A DNA stretch of 5,850 bases from Pseudomonadota bacterium. GTDB lineage: Bacteria; Pseudomonadota; Gammaproteobacteria; Xanthomonadales; Rhodanobacteraceae. A program made the translations under genes and the position numbers. Below are positions 5,272 through 5,850 of this stretch, piece after piece. The notes below the pieces were generated by a model. It was not told the origin of the DNA. It did not search any database and worked only from the letters and a program-made list of their open reading frames with translations. The stretch covers positions 1-5,850 of the forward strand of contig JAEZQS010000337.1 of assembly GCA_023412995.1 (NCBI GenBank), written 5' to 3'. Positions within the stretch are counted from its first letter, which is position 1. Every line of letters starts with the position of its first letter.

Positions 5272-5850
5272 TCATGCCTGGATGCGACGCGCCCAGGCGC
5301 CGCCCGACGTGGCCACCACGGCACCGTCGAGTTCGAGCAGCAGCAGCAACGAAGCCAGCCGCGCTACCCCGAAGCCGCTGCGCACGGCGAGCTCGTCGAT
5401 GCCGACCGGATCCTCGTCGAGCGCCGCCAGCAGCCGTGCCTGCTCGGGATCCCTCGATGGCGAGGGCGGCGAAGGGTCCGCCCGGGCACCGCCTTCCGCC
5501 AGCCGCTCGCGCAGACGCAGACCCAGCCGCTGCGCCAGCGGCGCCAGCTCGTCGACGATCTCCGCCGGCGACTCGACCAGCCGCGCACCCTGGCGGATGA
5601 GCTGGTGGCAGCCGCGCGCCAGCGGATTGCGGACCGAGCCGGGAATGGCGAACACCTCCCGCCCCGCCTCGGCGGCATCGCGCGCGGTGATCAGCGAACC
5701 CGAGCGCAGGCTGGCCTCCACCACCAGCGTGCCCAGCGCGAGGCCGGCGATGATGCGGTTGCGGCGCGGGAAGTGGGTGGGATGCGGCGCGGTGCCGGGA
5801 GGGAACTCGCTGACCAGCGCGCCGTCCTGCGCGACACGCCGCGCCAGCCC
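5272..5850 (-). CDS. dprA: DNA-processing protein DprA, C-terminal part (5' end outside window)
   Basis: DprA (Smf) binds incoming single-stranded DNA in the cytoplasm during natural transformation and loads RecA on it. The frame is open to the right edge, so only the last 192 residues are visible. The visible part begins inside the Rossmann-like DprA core: LVSEFPPGT at residues 12-20, FPRRNRIIAGL at 27-37, VVEASLRSGSLITAR at 43-57, REVFAIPG at 64-71 and NPLARGCHQLIRQGA at 75-89, all hallmark DprA motifs. A Pro/Ser-rich linker follows, then a winged-helix-like C-terminal domain from about residue 130 to 192 (PEQARLLAALDED...). It ends with TGA at 5274-5272. A GTG at 5724 begins the longest ORF inside the window, but it lies in the middle of the conserved VVEASLRSGS motif and is not the true start. 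topA follows on the same strand after 232 bp. The family call is very secure; whether the organism is competent cannot be seen. Confidence 0.96.
   Translation of the reverse strand, partial: GLARRVAQDGALVSEFPPGTAPHPTHFPRRNRIIAGLALGTLVVEASLRSGSLITARDAAEAGREVFAIPGSVRNPLARGCHQLIRQGARLVESPAEIVDELAPLAQRLGLRLRERLAEGGARADPSPPSPSRDPEQARLLAALDEDPVGIDELAVRSGFGVARLASLLLLLELDGAVVATSGGAWARRIQA

Noticed and set aside
2448..5600. 1050-codon open frame on the plus strand
   Set aside because: It lies opposite topA and parts of dprA and tsaC, all with clear family motifs. Long antisense frames are expected in high-GC genes, and its protein is Arg/Ala/Leu-rich with no recognisable motif.

Overview
This window is high-GC chromosomal DNA, best explained as coming from a gammaproteobacterium of the Xanthomonadaceae/Lysobacteraceae type (Lysobacter, Luteimonas or Xanthomonas relatives). 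The clues are the gene order dprA - topA - tsaC, a TopA that carries GRYGPY-type repeats and a Lys/Ala-rich tail instead of zinc ribbons, and an AMP ligase resembling those of xanthomonadin/aryl-polyene pigment clusters. A small-RNA candidate with C-rich loops also resembles sX13 of Xanthomonas. The genus is an inference.

All recognisable protein genes lie on the minus strand, so the window reads right to left. From the right edge: the last 192 codons of dprA (natural-transformation DNA-processing protein); a 232-bp gap with a perfect 16-bp palindrome touching a perfect TTGACA box; topA (849 aa, DNA topoisomerase I); tsaC (188 aa, tRNA t6A synthesis), whose ATG overlaps the topA stop as TGATG; and, 14 bp further on, a 455-aa AMP ligase with a very strong Shine-Dalgarno sequence. 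The last three genes look like one operon, and topA and tsaC serve housekeeping roles (supercoiling and tRNA modification). The ligase resembles a pigment or secondary-metabolite enzyme and looks out of place next to them.

The left 541 bp have no convincing protein gene. On the minus strand, positions 423-298 can fold into four consecutive hairpins, the last being a textbook intrinsic terminator (11-bp perfect stem plus TTTTCTTTT). The loops of hairpins 2, 3 and 4 are all cytosine-rich (CCUCCC, CCUCCCCA, UCCCCCUG), the hallmark of sRNAs that pair with G-rich ribosome-binding sites. The adjacent ligase has a GGAGGGAGG site complementary to these loops. This RNA is the most interesting item in the window.

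Farther left, positions 56-256 hold a REP-like array: three GATGCGGT...ACCGCATC hairpins, two of which belong to a 75-bp tandem repeat with only two differences between copies, and a shorter fourth hairpin. Positions 1-50 cannot be assigned.
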